DNA of 56,702 nucleotides from Amycolatopsis alkalitolerans (lineage in GTDB: Bacteria; Actinomycetota; Actinomycetes; Mycobacteriales; Pseudonocardiaceae), in NCBI RefSeq assembly GCF_006152065.1, contig NZ_VDFW01000040.1, positions 1-56,702 of the forward strand. The letters are read 5' to 3'. Of this stretch, positions 17,013-26,815 are shown piece by piece; the first letter of the stretch is position 1; each line of letters starts with the position of its first letter. The notes beneath the pieces are model-generated. The model saw only the letters and a list, made by a program, of their open reading frames with translations, did not search any database and was not told the origin of the DNA. Position numbers and translations under genes: made by a program.

Positions 17013-17782
17013 TAGTGCGTGTCCTCCCAAGCCTTGTACGACTCCTGCACGATGCGGATCGCGTCGTCGATGTCGTCGGTCACGTGCAGCAGGGCCAGAT
17101 CCTTCTCCCCGATCTTGCCCTCGCCGTGGACGGTTTCCTTCACCCAGTCGTACAGCCCACCCCAGTACGACCGTCCGAAGAGGACAACCGGGAACTTCGT
17201 GACCTTCTTGGTCTGCACCAGGGTCAGCGCCTCGAACAGCTCGTCGAGGGTGCCGAACCCGCCTGGCAGGCAGATGAACGCCTGTGCGTACTTGATGAAC
17301 ATCGTCTTTCGGGTGAAGAAGTACCGGAAGTTCACCCCGAGATCGACCCACGGGTTCAGCCCTTGTTCGAACGGAAGTTCGATACCGAGCCCGATCGACA
17401 GCCCGCCCGCCTCGGACGCGCCGCGGTTGACCGCCTCCATCGAGCCCGGCCCGCCGCCGGTGATGGCCGCGAACCCGGCATCCGCGAGCGCGCCGCCGAT
17501 CTTGCGGCCAAGCTCGTATTCGGGATGCTCGCGCGGGGTGCGGGCGGAGCCGAACACCGTGACCGCGCGCGGAACCTCGGCGAGCGCGCCGAACCCTTCG
17601 ACGAACTCCGCCTGGATCCGGAGCACGCGCCACGGGTCGGTGTGCACCCAGTCGCTGGGCCCGCGCGCGTCGAGCAGTCGCTGGTCGGTGGTACTGGCTT
17701 CCTCTCGGCGGCCGCGGCGCAACACGACCGGGCCCCGGTGCTTCTCCCGAGGGTGTTCGGGGTATTCGGCGGGTTCGTCCAT
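17012..17782 (-). CDS. LOG family protein (TIGR00730), copy 2, longer type
   Basis: A 256-aa member of the same fold, with an extra N-terminal 80 residues (charged, then SDWVHTDPWRVLRIQAEFVEGF). The core has VTVFGSARTPREHPEYELG, ITGGGPGSMEAVNRGASEAG and LPGGFGTLDELFEALTLVQ, so PGGxGT and the catalytic Glu are present. ATG at 17782 has CGGAGG 4 nt before it and is preferred over a GTG-type opening 16 codons upstream. Coupled to copy 1. Resembles Rv1205-neighbourhood proteins near dapE in mycobacteria (from memory). Confidence 0.87.
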   Translation of the reverse strand: MDEPAEYPEHPREKHRGPVVLRRGRREEASTTDQRLLDARGPSDWVHTDPWRVLRIQAEFVEGFGALAEVPRAVTVFGSARTPREHPEYELGRKIGGALADAGFAAITGGGPGSMEAVNRGASEAGGLSIGLGIELPFEQGLNPWVDLGVNFRYFFTRKTMFIKYAQAFICLPGGFGTLDELFEALTLVQTKKVTKFPVVLFGRSYWGGLYDWVKETVHGEGKIGEKDLALLHVTDDIDDAIRIVQESYKAWEDTH

Positions 17783-17798
17783 CGTCACCTCCGTGAGG

Positions 17799-18857
17799 TT
17801 ACCGACCCGCGAGGAACTCCCGCAGGACACCGGCCACCTTCCTGATTTCCGCCGCGTGCACGAATTCCTCCCGGGTGTGCGCGAGCGTCGGGTCGCCGGG
17901 GCCGAAATTCACCGCCGGCATGCCCAGCGCCGCGAACCGGGCGACGTCGGTCCAGCCGAGTTTCGCCGCCGCCCGGCCGCCCGCGGCCTGGACGAGTTCC
18001 GCCGCGGCGGGGGCGGACAGGCCCGGCAGGGCTCCCGGCGAAAGGTCCACAACGGACAGCTCGAAACCGTCGAACACCTCGCGCACATGCTTTTCCGCCT
18101 GTTCCGCCGAACGGTCGGGGGCGAATCGGAAGTTGACCCTCAGCACCGCCTCGTCGGGCACCACGTTCCCGGCCACCCCACCCGAAACCCCGACCGCCTG
18201 CAGCCCTTCGCGGTAGAGCAGCCCGTCGATCTCCACGTCACGAGCCTCGTACGAAGCCAGCCTCCGCATCGGTTCGGCCAGCGCGTGGATCGCGTTCTCC
18301 CCCATCCACGCCCGCGCCGTATGCGCCCGGCGACCGGAGGTGCGCAGTTCGACGCGCATCGTTCCCTGGCACCCGGCCTCGATCACCGCGTTCGAGGGTT
18401 CGCCGACGATCGCCAGGTCCGCTCGCAGCCAGTCCGGCAACTCCCGCTCGATCCGCCCCAGACCGTTGCGGACCGCCTCGACCTCTTCGCAGTCGTAGAA
18501 GATGAACGTCACGTCGTGGCGCGGTTCGGGCACCGTCGCGGCGAGGCTCAGGAAGACCGCGTCGCCGCCCTTCATGTCCACCGTGCCCAGCCCGTGCAAC
18601 GTGTCTCCGTCGTGCCGCAGCGGCAGGTTACGGTTCACCGGCACGGTGTCCAGATGCCCGGCGAGGATCACCCGCGCCGCGCGGCCGAGGTTCGTCCGCG
18701 CGAGCACCGCGTCGCCGTTGCGCACGATCTCCAGATGCCCGGCCTGGTCGGTGAGCGCAGCCTGCACGGCGTCGGCGATCGCCGCCTCCTCACCCGACAC
18801 GCTCGGAATGTCCACCAGAGCGGCGGTGATATCGGCTGGGTCTGCCCGCAGGTCCAT
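17799..18857 (-). CDS. dapE: Succinyl-diaminopimelate desuccinylase
   Basis: A 352-aa M20-family metallopeptidase. Metal and catalytic residues are visible: [12 protein letters not shown] (His, Asp), [11 protein letters not shown] (bridging Asp), and [11 protein letters not shown] (catalytic and metal Glu pair). The dimerisation domain sits in the middle ([20 protein letters not shown]). It hydrolyses N-succinyl-LL-diaminopimelate to LL-DAP for lysine and peptidoglycan. Start ATG at 18857 is leaderless: TAGCCT ends 6 nt upstream. dapD and dapC, the partner steps, lie within 3 kb. Confidence 0.93.
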   Translation of the reverse strand: MDLRADPADITAALVDIPSVSGEEAAIADAVQAALTDQAGHLEIVRNGDAVLARTNLGRAARVILAGHLDTVPVNRNLPLRHDGDTLHGLGTVDMKGGDAVFLSLAATVPEPRHDVTFIFYDCEEVEAVRNGLGRIERELPDWLRADLAIVGEPSNAVIEAGCQGTMRVELRTSGRRAHTARAWMGENAIHALAEPMRRLASYEARDVEIDGLLYREGLQAVGVSGGVAGNVVPDEAVLRVNFRFAPDRSAEQAEKHVREVFDGFELSVVDLSPGALPGLSAPAAAELVQAAGGRAAAKLGWTDVARFAALGMPAVNFGPGDPTLAHTREEFVHAAEIRKVAGVLREFLAGR

Positions 18858-18926
18858 ACGGCGAGGCTACTGTGGCGCGACGCGCCTCGGTGAGGGCCGG
18901 CGATTCCGTGCGCGTACGGTGGCAGC

Positions 18927-19358
18927 GTGCGCACGCGAAAGACCATGGCCGTCCTCGCCCTCGCACTCGTGCTTGCCGGCTGTGGCAGCGAGGCCGGGCC
19001 GACACCGAAAGGCGGCGGCGAGGTCGCCACGGACCCGGCGGCCCTGGCGACCAAACTCCGGGTTTACACGGCCGACACGTGCTTCACCGCCCCGGAACAG
19101 CAGGCGCCGAAGGGCTGCGCGAAGTACGTGACCGAACTCGGCGGGACCGTGGGCATGGTGCGACAGCAGGTGAGCGCGAAACACCCCAACCTCAATGCCC
19201 TCGCGGACGCGCTCGACAAGAATGTCGCGGCATACCGTGCAGCGCAGTGCGATGCCGTCGAGGCCCCGGGAAATCCGTGCTCCGCGACGCTGCGCGCGAT
19301 CGCGGACAGCGTGCGTGACATCAAGCAGGTCATCGATACCCAGATCGCCAACGGCTGA
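18927..19358 (+). CDS. Small lipoprotein of unknown function
   Basis: A 143-aa secreted protein. Residues 1-19 ([19 protein letters not shown]) form a signal peptide with a perfect lipobox ending LAGC, so Cys19 should be lipidated. The mature part is mostly helical with four cysteines besides the lipidated one ([18 protein letters not shown] and [16 protein letters not shown]), spaced as two likely disulfides. GTG start is leaderless (TACGGT at 18915-18920, 6 nt). Divergent from dapE and 76 bp before dapD. No family recognised. Confidence 0.8.
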   Translation: MRTRKTMAVLALALVLAGCGSEAGPTPKGGGEVATDPAALATKLRVYTADTCFTAPEQQAPKGCAKYVTELGGTVGMVRQQVSAKHPNLNALADALDKNVAAYRAAQCDAVEAPGNPCSATLRAIADSVRDIKQVIDTQIANG

Positions 19359-19434
19359 ACCCGCGACCGGCACAGCGCGACTCGACGCAGCTGGTGTGTC
19401 AGGCAACAGACGGGCGGTCGGTTACCGTGGGGCG

Positions 19435-20415
19435 GTGAGCGAAGCGACCCCGAATCCCGAGACCACCGGCGCCCAGGGCGTCGGGCTGGCGACCGTCACC
19501 ACCGGCGGCACAGTGCTGGACACCTGGTACCCGCACCCCAAGCTGTGCGAACCGGGCAGCACCGGGTCGGAGCGGCTCTCGCACGACCAGACCGTCGAAG
19601 CGCTCGGCGAGGCCGCCGCGGCGATGCTCGGCCCGGACGACGACCGCGGGGTCGAGGTGATCGCCGTCCGCACCAGTGTCGCCAGCCTCGCCGACGCGCC
19701 CGCCGACGCGCACGACGTCTACCTGCGCCTGCACCTGCTCTCGCACCGGCTCGTCCAGCCGCACGGCCAGAACCTCGACGGCATCTTCGGGCTGCTCGCC
19801 AACGTCGTGTGGACGAACCACGGCCCGTGCCAGGTGGAGGGCTTCGAGGTCACCCGGCTGCGGCTGCGTGCCCGCGGCGCGGTCACGGTCTACAGCGTGG
19901 ACAAGTTCCCGCGCATGGTCGACTACGTCCTGCCCGCCGGCGTCCGTATCGGCGACGCCGACCGGGTCCGCCTCGGCGCGCACCTGGCCGGTGGCACCAC
20001 GGTCATGCACGAGGGCTTCGTCAACTTCAACGCCGGCACGCTCGGCGCTTCCATGGTCGAGGGCCGCATCTCGGCGGGGGTCGTCGTGGGCGACGGCACC
20101 GACGTCGGCGGTGGCGCGTCGATCATGGGCACGCTCTCCGGCGGCGGCAAGGAGGTCATCTCGCTGGGCGAGCGCTGCCTCATCGGCGCGAACGGCGGCG
20201 TCGGTATCTCACTCGGCGACGACTCGGTGGTCGAGGCCGGCCTCTACGTCACGGCGGGTACGAAGGTCGTCCTCGAAGGCCGCTCGGTCAAGGCGCGGGA
20301 ACTGTCGGGCATCTCGAACGCGCTGTTCCGCCGCAACTCCGCGACCGGCTCGGTCGAGGTCGTGCCCCGCGCGGGCGCGACCGTCGAACTCAACGCGGCT
20401 CTGCACGCGAACTGA
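19435..20415 (+). CDS. dapD: 2,3,4,5-tetrahydropyridine-2,6-dicarboxylate N-succinyltransferase
   Basis: A 326-aa enzyme of the actinobacterial DapD type. The N-terminal domain (to about 170) precedes a left-handed beta-helix of hexapeptide repeats ([60 protein letters not shown]). It succinylates tetrahydrodipicolinate using succinyl-CoA, the first committed step of the succinylase DAP pathway. GTG 19435 is chosen because TACCGT lies 6 nt upstream; earlier frame starts are inside the lipoprotein gene. dapE and dapC flank it. Confidence 0.93.
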   Translation: MSEATPNPETTGAQGVGLATVTTGGTVLDTWYPHPKLCEPGSTGSERLSHDQTVEALGEAAAAMLGPDDDRGVEVIAVRTSVASLADAPADAHDVYLRLHLLSHRLVQPHGQNLDGIFGLLANVVWTNHGPCQVEGFEVTRLRLRARGAVTVYSVDKFPRMVDYVLPAGVRIGDADRVRLGAHLAGGTTVMHEGFVNFNAGTLGASMVEGRISAGVVVGDGTDVGGGASIMGTLSGGGKEVISLGERCLIGANGGVGISLGDDSVVEAGLYVTAGTKVVLEGRSVKARELSGISNALFRRNSATGSVEVVPRAGATVELNAALHAN

Positions 20416-20484
20416 GGTTCGTCCGGAGATGGCACACCGTCCTACCGGAACTGTCCGAAGAAGACGCCGTGGAAGCGCTTGCGC

Positions 20485-21570
20485 CTACCGGGCGAGGCGC
20501 TCGGCGGCGGCCTCGACCCGCTCATCCGTGGCGGTCAGCGCGACGCGGACGTGCTTGCCGCCCTTCGGCCCGTAGAAGGTGCCGGGAGCGACCAGGATGC
20601 CGCGCTCGGCGAGCCAGTCCACGGTCTGCCAGGCGTCCTCACCCCTGGTGGCCCACAGGTAAAGCCCCGCCTCCGAGTGGTCGATGTGGAAGCCGTTGCC
20701 CTGCAACGCCTTCTGCAGGACCGTCCGGCGGCGAAGGTAGCGCTCGCGCTGCGTGCCCAGCACGTCGTCGCCGGCCAGCGCGACGGTCATCGCCTCCTGC
20801 ACGGGCCGCGGCATGATCATGCCGGCGTGCTTGCGCACCTCCAGCAGCCGCGCGACGACCGCCGGGTCACCGGTGACGAACCCGGCCCGGTAGCTGGCCA
20901 GGTTGGCCGACTTGGACAGCGAGTGCAGCGCCAGCAGCCCCGTCACGCTGCCATCGTTGACCGACGGGTGCAGGATCGAAAGGGGCTCGCCCTCCCAGCC
21001 GAGCGTGAGATAACACTCGTCGGAGGCCACCAGCACGTCGCGCTCACGCGCCCATTCGACGACCTTGCGCAGGTGGTCGGGGCCGAGCACGCGCCCCGTC
21101 GGGTTGGACGGCGAGTTGAGCCAGATCATCGCCGGGCGCTGTGGCCCGAGGGCGAAGAGGCTGTCCGAACGGAGCACGGACGCCCCGGCGAGCAGCACGC
21201 CGACCTCGTACGTCGGGTACGCCAGCTCCGGGATCACCACCGTGTCACCGGGACCGATCCCGAGCAGTTTCGGCAGCCACGCCACCAGCTCCTTGGAGCC
21301 GATGGTGGGCAGCACCGCGTCGGGCTCGAGCCCCGTCACGCCGTGACGGCGACGCAGTGCCTCGACCGCGGCGGCACGCAACGCGGGCGTGCCGTGTGTC
21401 TGGGGATAGCCGGGGATCTCCGACACCGAGGCCAACGCGTCACGGATGGCGGGCGCGACCGGGTCCACCGGCGTACCGACGGACAGGTCGACGACGCCGC
21501 CCGGATGGGCGTTCGCGGTCGCCTTGGCCCCGGCGAGGGAGTCCCAGGGAAAGTCGGGCAGTGCGATCAT
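20485..21570 (-). CDS. dapC: Succinyldiaminopimelate aminotransferase
   Basis: A 361-aa fold-type I PLP enzyme. Visible are the substrate segment [13 protein letters not shown], the loop [21 protein letters not shown] (PLP-ring Asp) and the Schiff-base Lys in [16 protein letters not shown]. The sequence matches the DapC group that sits beside ferredoxin genes in actinobacteria. It transaminates N-succinyl-2-amino-6-ketopimelate with glutamate. ATG at 21570 overlaps the ferredoxin stop by 4 nt. Convergent with dapD over a 69-bp gap in which no strong terminator is seen. Confidence 0.9.
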   Translation of the reverse strand: MIALPDFPWDSLAGAKATANAHPGGVVDLSVGTPVDPVAPAIRDALASVSEIPGYPQTHGTPALRAAAVEALRRRHGVTGLEPDAVLPTIGSKELVAWLPKLLGIGPGDTVVIPELAYPTYEVGVLLAGASVLRSDSLFALGPQRPAMIWLNSPSNPTGRVLGPDHLRKVVEWARERDVLVASDECYLTLGWEGEPLSILHPSVNDGSVTGLLALHSLSKSANLASYRAGFVTGDPAVVARLLEVRKHAGMIMPRPVQEAMTVALAGDDVLGTQRERYLRRRTVLQKALQGNGFHIDHSEAGLYLWATRGEDAWQTVDWLAERGILVAPGTFYGPKGGKHVRVALTATDERVEAAAERLAR

Positions 21571-21887
21571 TCGCCCTGCGGGGGCAGGTCCTTGATCCAC
21601 TGCGGGTCGTCGCTGGTCTTGCCGACCTTGGACGCCCCGCCGGGCGACCCGAGCTTGTCGAAGAAGTCCACGTTCGCCTTGGTGTAGGCGGCCCAGTCGT
21701 CGGGGACGTCGTCCTCGTAGTAGATGGCTTCCACCGGGCACACCGGCTCGCACGCGCCGCAGTCCACGCACTCGTCGGGGTGGATGTAGAGCATCCGGTC
21801 GCCCTCGTAGATGCAGTCGACTGGGCACTCGTCGATGCACGCCTTGTCGAGCACGTCGACGCAGGGCTCGGCGATCACGTAGGTCAC
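21567..21887 (-). CDS. fdxA: 7Fe ferredoxin (3Fe-4S/4Fe-4S)
   Basis: A 106-aa ferredoxin. The first cluster motif ([20 protein letters not shown]) has the CX7CX3CP spacing of a 3Fe-4S site in Mycobacterium-type 7Fe ferredoxins; the second, [15 protein letters not shown], is a standard 4Fe-4S site. The C-terminal extension ([20 protein letters not shown]) is normal for this group. GTG at 21887 has CAGGAG upstream; the longer frame is rejected. It carries electrons in the cytosol; its coupling to dapC is a conserved actinobacterial arrangement of unclear meaning. Confidence 0.93.
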   Translation of the reverse strand: MTYVIAEPCVDVLDKACIDECPVDCIYEGDRMLYIHPDECVDCGACEPVCPVEAIYYEDDVPDDWAAYTKANVDFFDKLGSPGGASKVGKTSDDPQWIKDLPPQGE

Positions 21888-21989
21888 TGCGCACTCCTGC
21901 TGTGTGAATGAGATCCAGCTACGGCCTCGGACATTACGCGTCCGTAGCCCGGCATTCCCAGGTAAGGGCACCCTTAATACATTGGCGTG

Positions 21990-22724
21990 GTGACCATGGA
22001 CCCCAGCGAGATCATCGAGCTGCACTGTGCCGGCGCCTGGCGCGCGGTGACCGAAGAGCGCCTCGGCGACTGGCGGCTACGTGCGGCTTCCGGGTTCACC
22101 GGCCGCGCGAACAGCGCATTGGCGCTCGGCAGCCCAGGGATGCCGGTGCCCCGGGCACTGGACCGAGTATGTGACTTCGCCCACGTTCACGGCATCCCGC
22201 CGGTCGTGCAGGCCGTCTCGGGGAGCGAGACGGAGCGGGCGATCGAGGCGGCCGGCTGGGTGCCGAACACCGGGCACTCGGCCGGGCACGTCGTGTCGGT
22301 GCTCGTCGGCCCGCTGGGCACGGGTGGTGACGGGGTGTCGTTCCTGCCCGAACCGTCGCCGGACTGGTGGGAGCTCGCGGCCGGGACGACCGAGCCGACG
22401 CCCGCGCAACGCCATGTCCTGACCACCGGCGAAGTCGGCTACGGCATGGCGAAGACCACCGCGGGTGCCGTCCGGGCCGCGATCGCCGGTGAACTGCTGC
22501 ACATCTCGCGCCTGGCCGTGCGCCCGGAGCACCGGCGGCAGGGCCTTGCCCGCGCGCTCATGGCCGCCGCCGGAGCGTGGGCGGCCGGACGCGGCGCGAC
22601 CGAGGGTGTGCTGCAAGTCGCGGTCGGCAACACCCCCGCGCTCTCGCTGTACGAGACGCTCGGGTTCCGCGAGCACCATCGGTACCGGTACTGGGTTCCG
22701 GCGTGGAAGGATCGGACGCTGTGA
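21990..22724 (+). CDS. GNAT family N-acetyltransferase
   Basis: A 244-aa protein with a GNAT acetyl-CoA-binding motif in the C-terminal half: [20 protein letters not shown] (Arg/Gly-rich P-loop) and [19 protein letters not shown]. The N-terminal half ([20 protein letters not shown]) resembles a degenerate second GNAT domain. TACATT (21978-21983) points to GTG 21990 as a leaderless start; GTG 21987 and ATG 21996 are in the same frame. Its stop overlaps fbiA by 4 nt (GTGA), so it belongs to the F420 transcript. Substrate unknown. Confidence 0.85.
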   Translation: MTMDPSEIIELHCAGAWRAVTEERLGDWRLRAASGFTGRANSALALGSPGMPVPRALDRVCDFAHVHGIPPVVQAVSGSETERAIEAAGWVPNTGHSAGHVVSVLVGPLGTGGDGVSFLPEPSPDWWELAAGTTEPTPAQRHVLTTGEVGYGMAKTTAGAVRAAIAGELLHISRLAVRPEHRRQGLARALMAAAGAWAAGRGATEGVLQVAVGNTPALSLYETLGFREHHRYRYWVPAWKDRTL

Positions 22725-23716
22725 AGGTTGTCGTAGTAGCCGGCGGGGTCGGCGGCGCCCGGTTCCTGCTCGGCGTGAAGGCCGCGCTCGGCCTGCCCGC
22801 GACCGGCCCCGGTGACTCGGAACACGAGATCACGGCGCTGGTGAACACCGGTGACGACGTGTGGATGCACGGGCTGCGGATCTGCCCGGACCTCGACACG
22901 TGCATGTACACCCTCGGCGGCGGGATCGACACCGGAAGAGGCTGGGGCCACGCGGGCGAAACCTGGGTGGTCAAGGAGGAACTGGCCGCGTACGGCGCCG
23001 AGCCGGACTGGTTCGGGCTCGGCGACAAGGACGTGGCCACGCACCTGATCCGCAGCCAGATGCTGCGCGCGGGCTACCCGCTCTCGGCGGTCACCGAGGC
23101 GCTGTGCGACCGGTGGCGGCCTGGCGTGCGCCTGCTGCCGATGACCGACGACCGGGTCGAGACGCATGTCGTGGTGGACGATCCGGATCAGCCCGACCAG
23201 CGCAAGGCCATCCACTTCCAGGAATGGTGGGTGCGCTACCGGGCCGGGCTTCCCGCGCATTCGATCGTGCCGGTGGGCGCCGACGAGGCGAAGCCGGGGC
23301 CGGGCGTGCTGGACGCGATCAACGAGGCCGACGCCGTGCTGTTCGCGCCGTCGAACCCGGTGGTCTCGGTCGGGACGGTGCTGGCCGTGCCCGGCGTGCG
23401 GGAGGCCATGCGCAAGACGGCCGCCGGGGTGGTGGGCGTCTCGCCGATCATCGGCGGGAAAGCGGTGCGGGGAATGGCGGACGCGTGCCTGACCGCGATC
23501 GGCGTGGAGACCTCGGCGGAGGCGGTCGGGCGCCACTACGGCTCGCGCCAGACTTCCGGCGACGGGCTGCTCGACGGGTGGCTGGTGGCCTCCGGCGAAA
23601 CCGTGCACGTGCCCGGTGTCGCGGTGCGGGCCGTGCCGCTGCTGATGACCGATGTCGACGCGACGGCGGCGATGGCCCGCGCGGCGCTCGAACTGTCCGG
23701 AGTGGACCTTGGCTGA
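22721..23716 (+). CDS. fbiA: 2-phospho-L-lactate (phosphoenolpyruvyl) transferase, F420 biosynthesis
   Basis: A 331-aa CofD/FbiA enzyme. It opens [20 protein letters not shown] and has the signature [20 protein letters not shown], then [19 protein letters not shown]. It joins the phosphoenolpyruvyl- or lactyl-phosphate moiety from its GDP derivative to the deazaflavin FO, giving (dehydro-)F420-0. GTG at 22721 overlaps the GNAT stop, and its own end overlaps fbiB by 8 nt. FO synthase (fbiC) and the guanylyltransferase (fbiD) are not in the window. Confidence 0.94.
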   Translation: MKVVVVAGGVGGARFLLGVKAALGLPATGPGDSEHEITALVNTGDDVWMHGLRICPDLDTCMYTLGGGIDTGRGWGHAGETWVVKEELAAYGAEPDWFGLGDKDVATHLIRSQMLRAGYPLSAVTEALCDRWRPGVRLLPMTDDRVETHVVVDDPDQPDQRKAIHFQEWWVRYRAGLPAHSIVPVGADEAKPGPGVLDAINEADAVLFAPSNPVVSVGTVLAVPGVREAMRKTAAGVVGVSPIIGGKAVRGMADACLTAIGVETSAEAVGRHYGSRQTSGDGLLDGWLVASGETVHVPGVAVRAVPLLMTDVDATAAMARAALELSGVDLG

Positions 23717-25046
23717 GCATTCTTCGGACCGGCTGGAGATCTTGCCGGTCGCGGGCCTGCCGGAGTTCCGGCCCGGCGACGACCTGACCGGGGCGATCGC
23801 GGACGCGGCCCGCTGGCTGCGCTCCGGCGACGTCGTGGTGGTCACCAGCAAGATCGTGTCGAAGATCGAGGGCCGGCTGATCCGGGTGCCCTCGGATCCC
23901 GAAGCGCGCGACGAGGCGCGGCGGAAGCTCGTCGAGCAGGAGGCGGTGCGGGTCCTCGCCCGGTTCGGCCGCACCCTGATCACGCAGAACCGCATCGGTG
24001 TCGTGCAGGCCGCGTCCGGGGTGGACGGGTCCAATGTGCACGGTGACGAGATCGCCCTGCTGCCGGCGGATCCCGACGCTTCCGCGCTCGCGCTGCGCAA
24101 CGGCCTGCGGGAACGGCTCGGCGTCGAGGTCGCGGTGGTCATCACCGACACGATGGGCCGCGCGTGGCGCGTCGGGCAGACGGACGCCGCGATCGGTTCG
24201 TCCGGGTTGAAGGTGCTGCACTCCTACGAGGGCGAGGTCGACGCCCAGGGCAACGAGCTACAGGTCACCGAGATCGCCGTCGCCGACGAGGTGGCCGCGG
24301 CGGCGGACCTGGTCAAGGGGAAACTGAAGGCCATCCCCGTCGCCGTCGTGCGTGGACTGTCGCTTGTGGACGACGGATCGACCGCACGCAAGCTGGTGCG
24401 ACCGGTCGAGGAGGACCTGTTCCGCCTCGGGGCCGCGGAAGCGATCGCGCAGGGGCGGCGCGAGGCCGTGCTCGTCCGCCGCTCGGTGCGCGAGTTCGCC
24501 GACGAGCCCGTGGATCCGGAGGTGCTGCGCCGGTCGATCACCGCGGCGCTGACGGCTCCGGCGCCGCACCATACGAAGCCGGTGCGGTTCGTCTGGCTGC
24601 GTGATCGCGGGCTGCGCACGAAGCTGCTCGAGGCGATGCGGGAGTCGTGGCGGGCGGACCTGAGCGGGGACGAGTTCACCGACGAGCAGATCGCGAAACG
24701 GGTCAGCCGCGGGGAAATCCTGTTCAACGCACCCGAACTCGTGCTCCCGTTCCTGGTGCCGGGGGGCGCGCACACGTACCCGGACGCCCGCCGGAACGAC
24801 TGCGAGCGCACCATGTTCACCGTCGCGGGCGGCGCCGCGGTACAGGGCTTGCTGATCGCGCTGGCCGCGGAGGAACTCGGGTCCTGCTGGATCGGTTCGA
24901 CGATCTTCGCGGCGGACGTCGCGCGCGAGGTACTCGGCCTTGGCGCGGGCTGGCAGCCGCTGGGCGCGGTGGCGATCGGGCATCCGCTGTCCCCGGCCGG
25001 GCCGCGCGTGCCCGCCGCGCCCGGTGACGGGTTGGTGGAGTTGTGA
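23709..25046 (+). CDS. fbiB: Coenzyme F420-0:L-glutamate ligase, bifunctional
   Basis: A 445-aa two-domain enzyme. Residues 1-245 are the F420:gamma-glutamyl ligase ([36 protein letters not shown]); residues 250-445 are an FMN nitroreductase-like domain ([34 protein letters not shown]). This full-length architecture is the actinobacterial FbiB, in which the second domain reduces dehydro-F420-0 and supports poly-glutamylation. The TTG start at 23709 is the only plausible one, inside the end of fbiA. Downstream the Nudix gene overlaps by 4 nt. Confidence 0.94.
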   Translation: MAEHSSDRLEILPVAGLPEFRPGDDLTGAIADAARWLRSGDVVVVTSKIVSKIEGRLIRVPSDPEARDEARRKLVEQEAVRVLARFGRTLITQNRIGVVQAASGVDGSNVHGDEIALLPADPDASALALRNGLRERLGVEVAVVITDTMGRAWRVGQTDAAIGSSGLKVLHSYEGEVDAQGNELQVTEIAVADEVAAAADLVKGKLKAIPVAVVRGLSLVDDGSTARKLVRPVEEDLFRLGAAEAIAQGRREAVLVRRSVREFADEPVDPEVLRRSITAALTAPAPHHTKPVRFVWLRDRGLRTKLLEAMRESWRADLSGDEFTDEQIAKRVSRGEILFNAPELVLPFLVPGGAHTYPDARRNDCERTMFTVAGGAAVQGLLIALAAEELGSCWIGSTIFAADVAREVLGLGAGWQPLGAVAIGHPLSPAGPRVPAAPGDGLVEL

Positions 25047-25570
25047 CCCTGCACGTCGATACGAAATCCACTTTGGACAAGTGGCGTCCCGCGACGCCCG
25101 CGCAGGAGTCCTTACGGCAGGCGTTCCTCGGTTTCCTGGCCGCCCGTGAGGACGCGTGCCAGCGCTCGTGCGAGGCGGGGCACATCACCGCCTCCGCCGT
25201 GTTGCTGGACGCCGACAGTGAGCACGTGCTGCTGACCCTGCACCCGCGAGTGGGCCGGTGGCTGCAACTCGGCGGGCACTGCGAGCCCACGGACACCACG
25301 CTCGCCGGGGCCGCGCTGCGCGAGGCTCAAGAGGAGTCCGGGATCGCGGACCTGCGTTTGGAGCCGGAGCCGGTGCACCTGGACGTGCACCCGATCACCT
25401 GCTCGCTCGGGCTGCCGACGCGGCATTTCGACGTGCGGTTCGCGGTGCGGGCGCCGCGCGGCGCGCAACCGGTGCGCAGCGAGGAGTCCGACGACCTGCG
25501 CTGGTGGCCGGTCGGCGCGCTGCCCGCGGGTTCGGAGGATCTGGCCGAACTGCTCGCGGCGGCCCGATGA
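25043..25570 (+). CDS. Nudix hydrolase
   Basis: A 175-aa protein with a complete Nudix box: [20 protein letters not shown] followed directly by EESGI, matching GX5EX7REUXEEXGU. Flanking [19 protein letters not shown] and [16 protein letters not shown] are typical of the family. It would cleave a nucleoside diphosphate linked to another moiety, using Mg2+. GTG start overlaps the fbiB stop by 4 nt, so it is co-transcribed with F420 genes. A role in hydrolysing a guanylylated F420 intermediate is conceivable but is not shown by sequence. Confidence 0.88.
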   Translation: MTLHVDTKSTLDKWRPATPAQESLRQAFLGFLAAREDACQRSCEAGHITASAVLLDADSEHVLLTLHPRVGRWLQLGGHCEPTDTTLAGAALREAQEESGIADLRLEPEPVHLDVHPITCSLGLPTRHFDVRFAVRAPRGAQPVRSEESDDLRWWPVGALPAGSEDLAELLAAAR

Positions 25571-25926
25571 CTATCTCAATCGACGGCGCCTCGCCGGTAC
25601 CGCCGTACGAGCAGGTGCGGTCCTCGCTGGCGGAGCAGATCAACGACGGCAGGCTGGCGGTCGGCACGAAGCTCCCGACAGTGCGCCGGCTCGCAGCCGA
25701 CGTGGGGATCGCGCCGAACACCATCGCCCGCGCCTACCGGGAGCTCGAGGAGGCGGGTCTGATCGAGACGCGCGGGCGAGCGGGCAGTTTCGTGTCCTCA
25801 TCGGGCGACGAGTCCCGGCGCCTGGCCCGCGACGCGGCCTCCACCTACGCCACGACCTGCCGGGCGCTGGGAATCTCGCCCGGAGAAGCGCTGGCCATCG
25901 CCCGAGCCGCGCTCGAACTCACATAG
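25567..25926 (+). CDS. GntR-family regulator, short YtrA type
   Basis: A 119-aa regulator. The winged HTH (PPYEQVRSSLAEQINDGRLA, then LPTVRRLAADVGIAPNTIAR) is followed by only a short helical tail, as in the YtrA subfamily, which usually controls adjacent ABC transporters. No ABC genes are adjacent. Its ATG overlaps the Nudix stop by 4 nt, placing it last in the GNAT-fbiA-fbiB-Nudix run. The 3' end overlaps the convergent glycosylase gene by 8 bp. It might autoregulate the operon; unproven. Confidence 0.88.
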   Translation: MTISIDGASPVPPYEQVRSSLAEQINDGRLAVGTKLPTVRRLAADVGIAPNTIARAYRELEEAGLIETRGRAGSFVSSSGDESRRLARDAASTYATTCRALGISPGEALAIARAALELT

Positions 25927-26815
25927 CCCGGTAGTCGCGTATCGCGAACCGCGGCCCGAACCGCGGCCGCGTGTGCCCGGCGGCCTCGAGGTAGCGGACC
26001 GCGCGGTGGCGTTGCGGGGAGTACGGCGCCAGCACGTCCGCCAACCCGTCGTCGTCGAGCGGTTCGCCGAGCAGGGCATAGCCGACGATCGCCGGGATGT
26101 GGAAGTCACCGAAGCTGACCGCGTCCGGGTCGCCCCAGGCACGCTGCGCGACCTCCGCCGCGGTCCACACCCCGATGCCCGGCACCTTCCGCAGCAGCGC
26201 GCGGCCTTCGGCACCCCGCAGCCCGGCCGCACGCTCCAGCCGGTGCGCGACCTGGGCGGCGAAGATCAGCGCCCGCCGGCGGGACAGGTCCACCCCGGCC
26301 CGGTGCCATTTCCAGTCCACGATGGACATGATCGCGCGCGGGGTCGGCGGCACCCGCATGCCCGCGGGCGCCGGGCCGGGCGCGGGTTGTCCGTACCACC
26401 GGCACAGCTCGCGCCACGACCGCCGGGCCTCGTAGCCGGTGACCTTCTGCTCCAGCACCGCGGGGATCAGCACGTCGAACACCCGGCCGGTCGAGCCGAG
26501 CCGCAGCCCCGGCATCGCACGGCGGGCGCGGGCGACCGGATCGTGGTGCGCGACGAATTCGCTGTCGTCATCGTCCGCGCCGAGCAGCGCGGGCAGGCCT
26601 TCGAGCAGCCCGTCCGCGCCCGGCCCCCAGGCCTGTGCCTCGACCTCGGCGTCGGCGAAGCGGCGCAACGCCAGCGTGCCCGGTCCGGCCGCCGTGTTGC
26701 CGGTCAGCCAGGTGACCCCGGACTCCTCGGCCCGGAAACAGGGGTCGCCCTTGCCCCGGCGCAGCGGGGCGAGCACGGCGCCGAGGTCCACAGTGAACGG
26801 TGGGCGGTAGCGCAC
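25919..26815 (-). CDS. DNA-3-methyladenine glycosylase 2 / AlkA-like HhH-GPD protein
   Basis: A 298-aa protein. The C-terminal half contains the helix-hairpin-helix LLRKVPGIGVWTAAEVAQRA and, after it, the catalytic-type Asp in AVSFGDFHIP, the arrangement of HhH-GPD glycosylases. The N-terminal part (VDLGAVLAPLRRGKGDPCFR, LRRFADAEVEAQAWGPGA) matches the AlkA_N-like domain. Expected to excise alkylated purines; a second alkylation-repair gene besides tag. GTG at 26815 shares one base with the TAG stop of the upstream sugar-nucleotide gene (TAGTG). Confidence 0.85.
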   Translation of the reverse strand: MRYRPPFTVDLGAVLAPLRRGKGDPCFRAEESGVTWLTGNTAAGPGTLALRRFADAEVEAQAWGPGADGLLEGLPALLGADDDDSEFVAHHDPVARARRAMPGLRLGSTGRVFDVLIPAVLEQKVTGYEARRSWRELCRWYGQPAPGPAPAGMRVPPTPRAIMSIVDWKWHRAGVDLSRRRALIFAAQVAHRLERAAGLRGAEGRALLRKVPGIGVWTAAEVAQRAWGDPDAVSFGDFHIPAIVGYALLGEPLDDDGLADVLAPYSPQRHRAVRYLEAAGHTRPRFGPRFAIRDYRAM

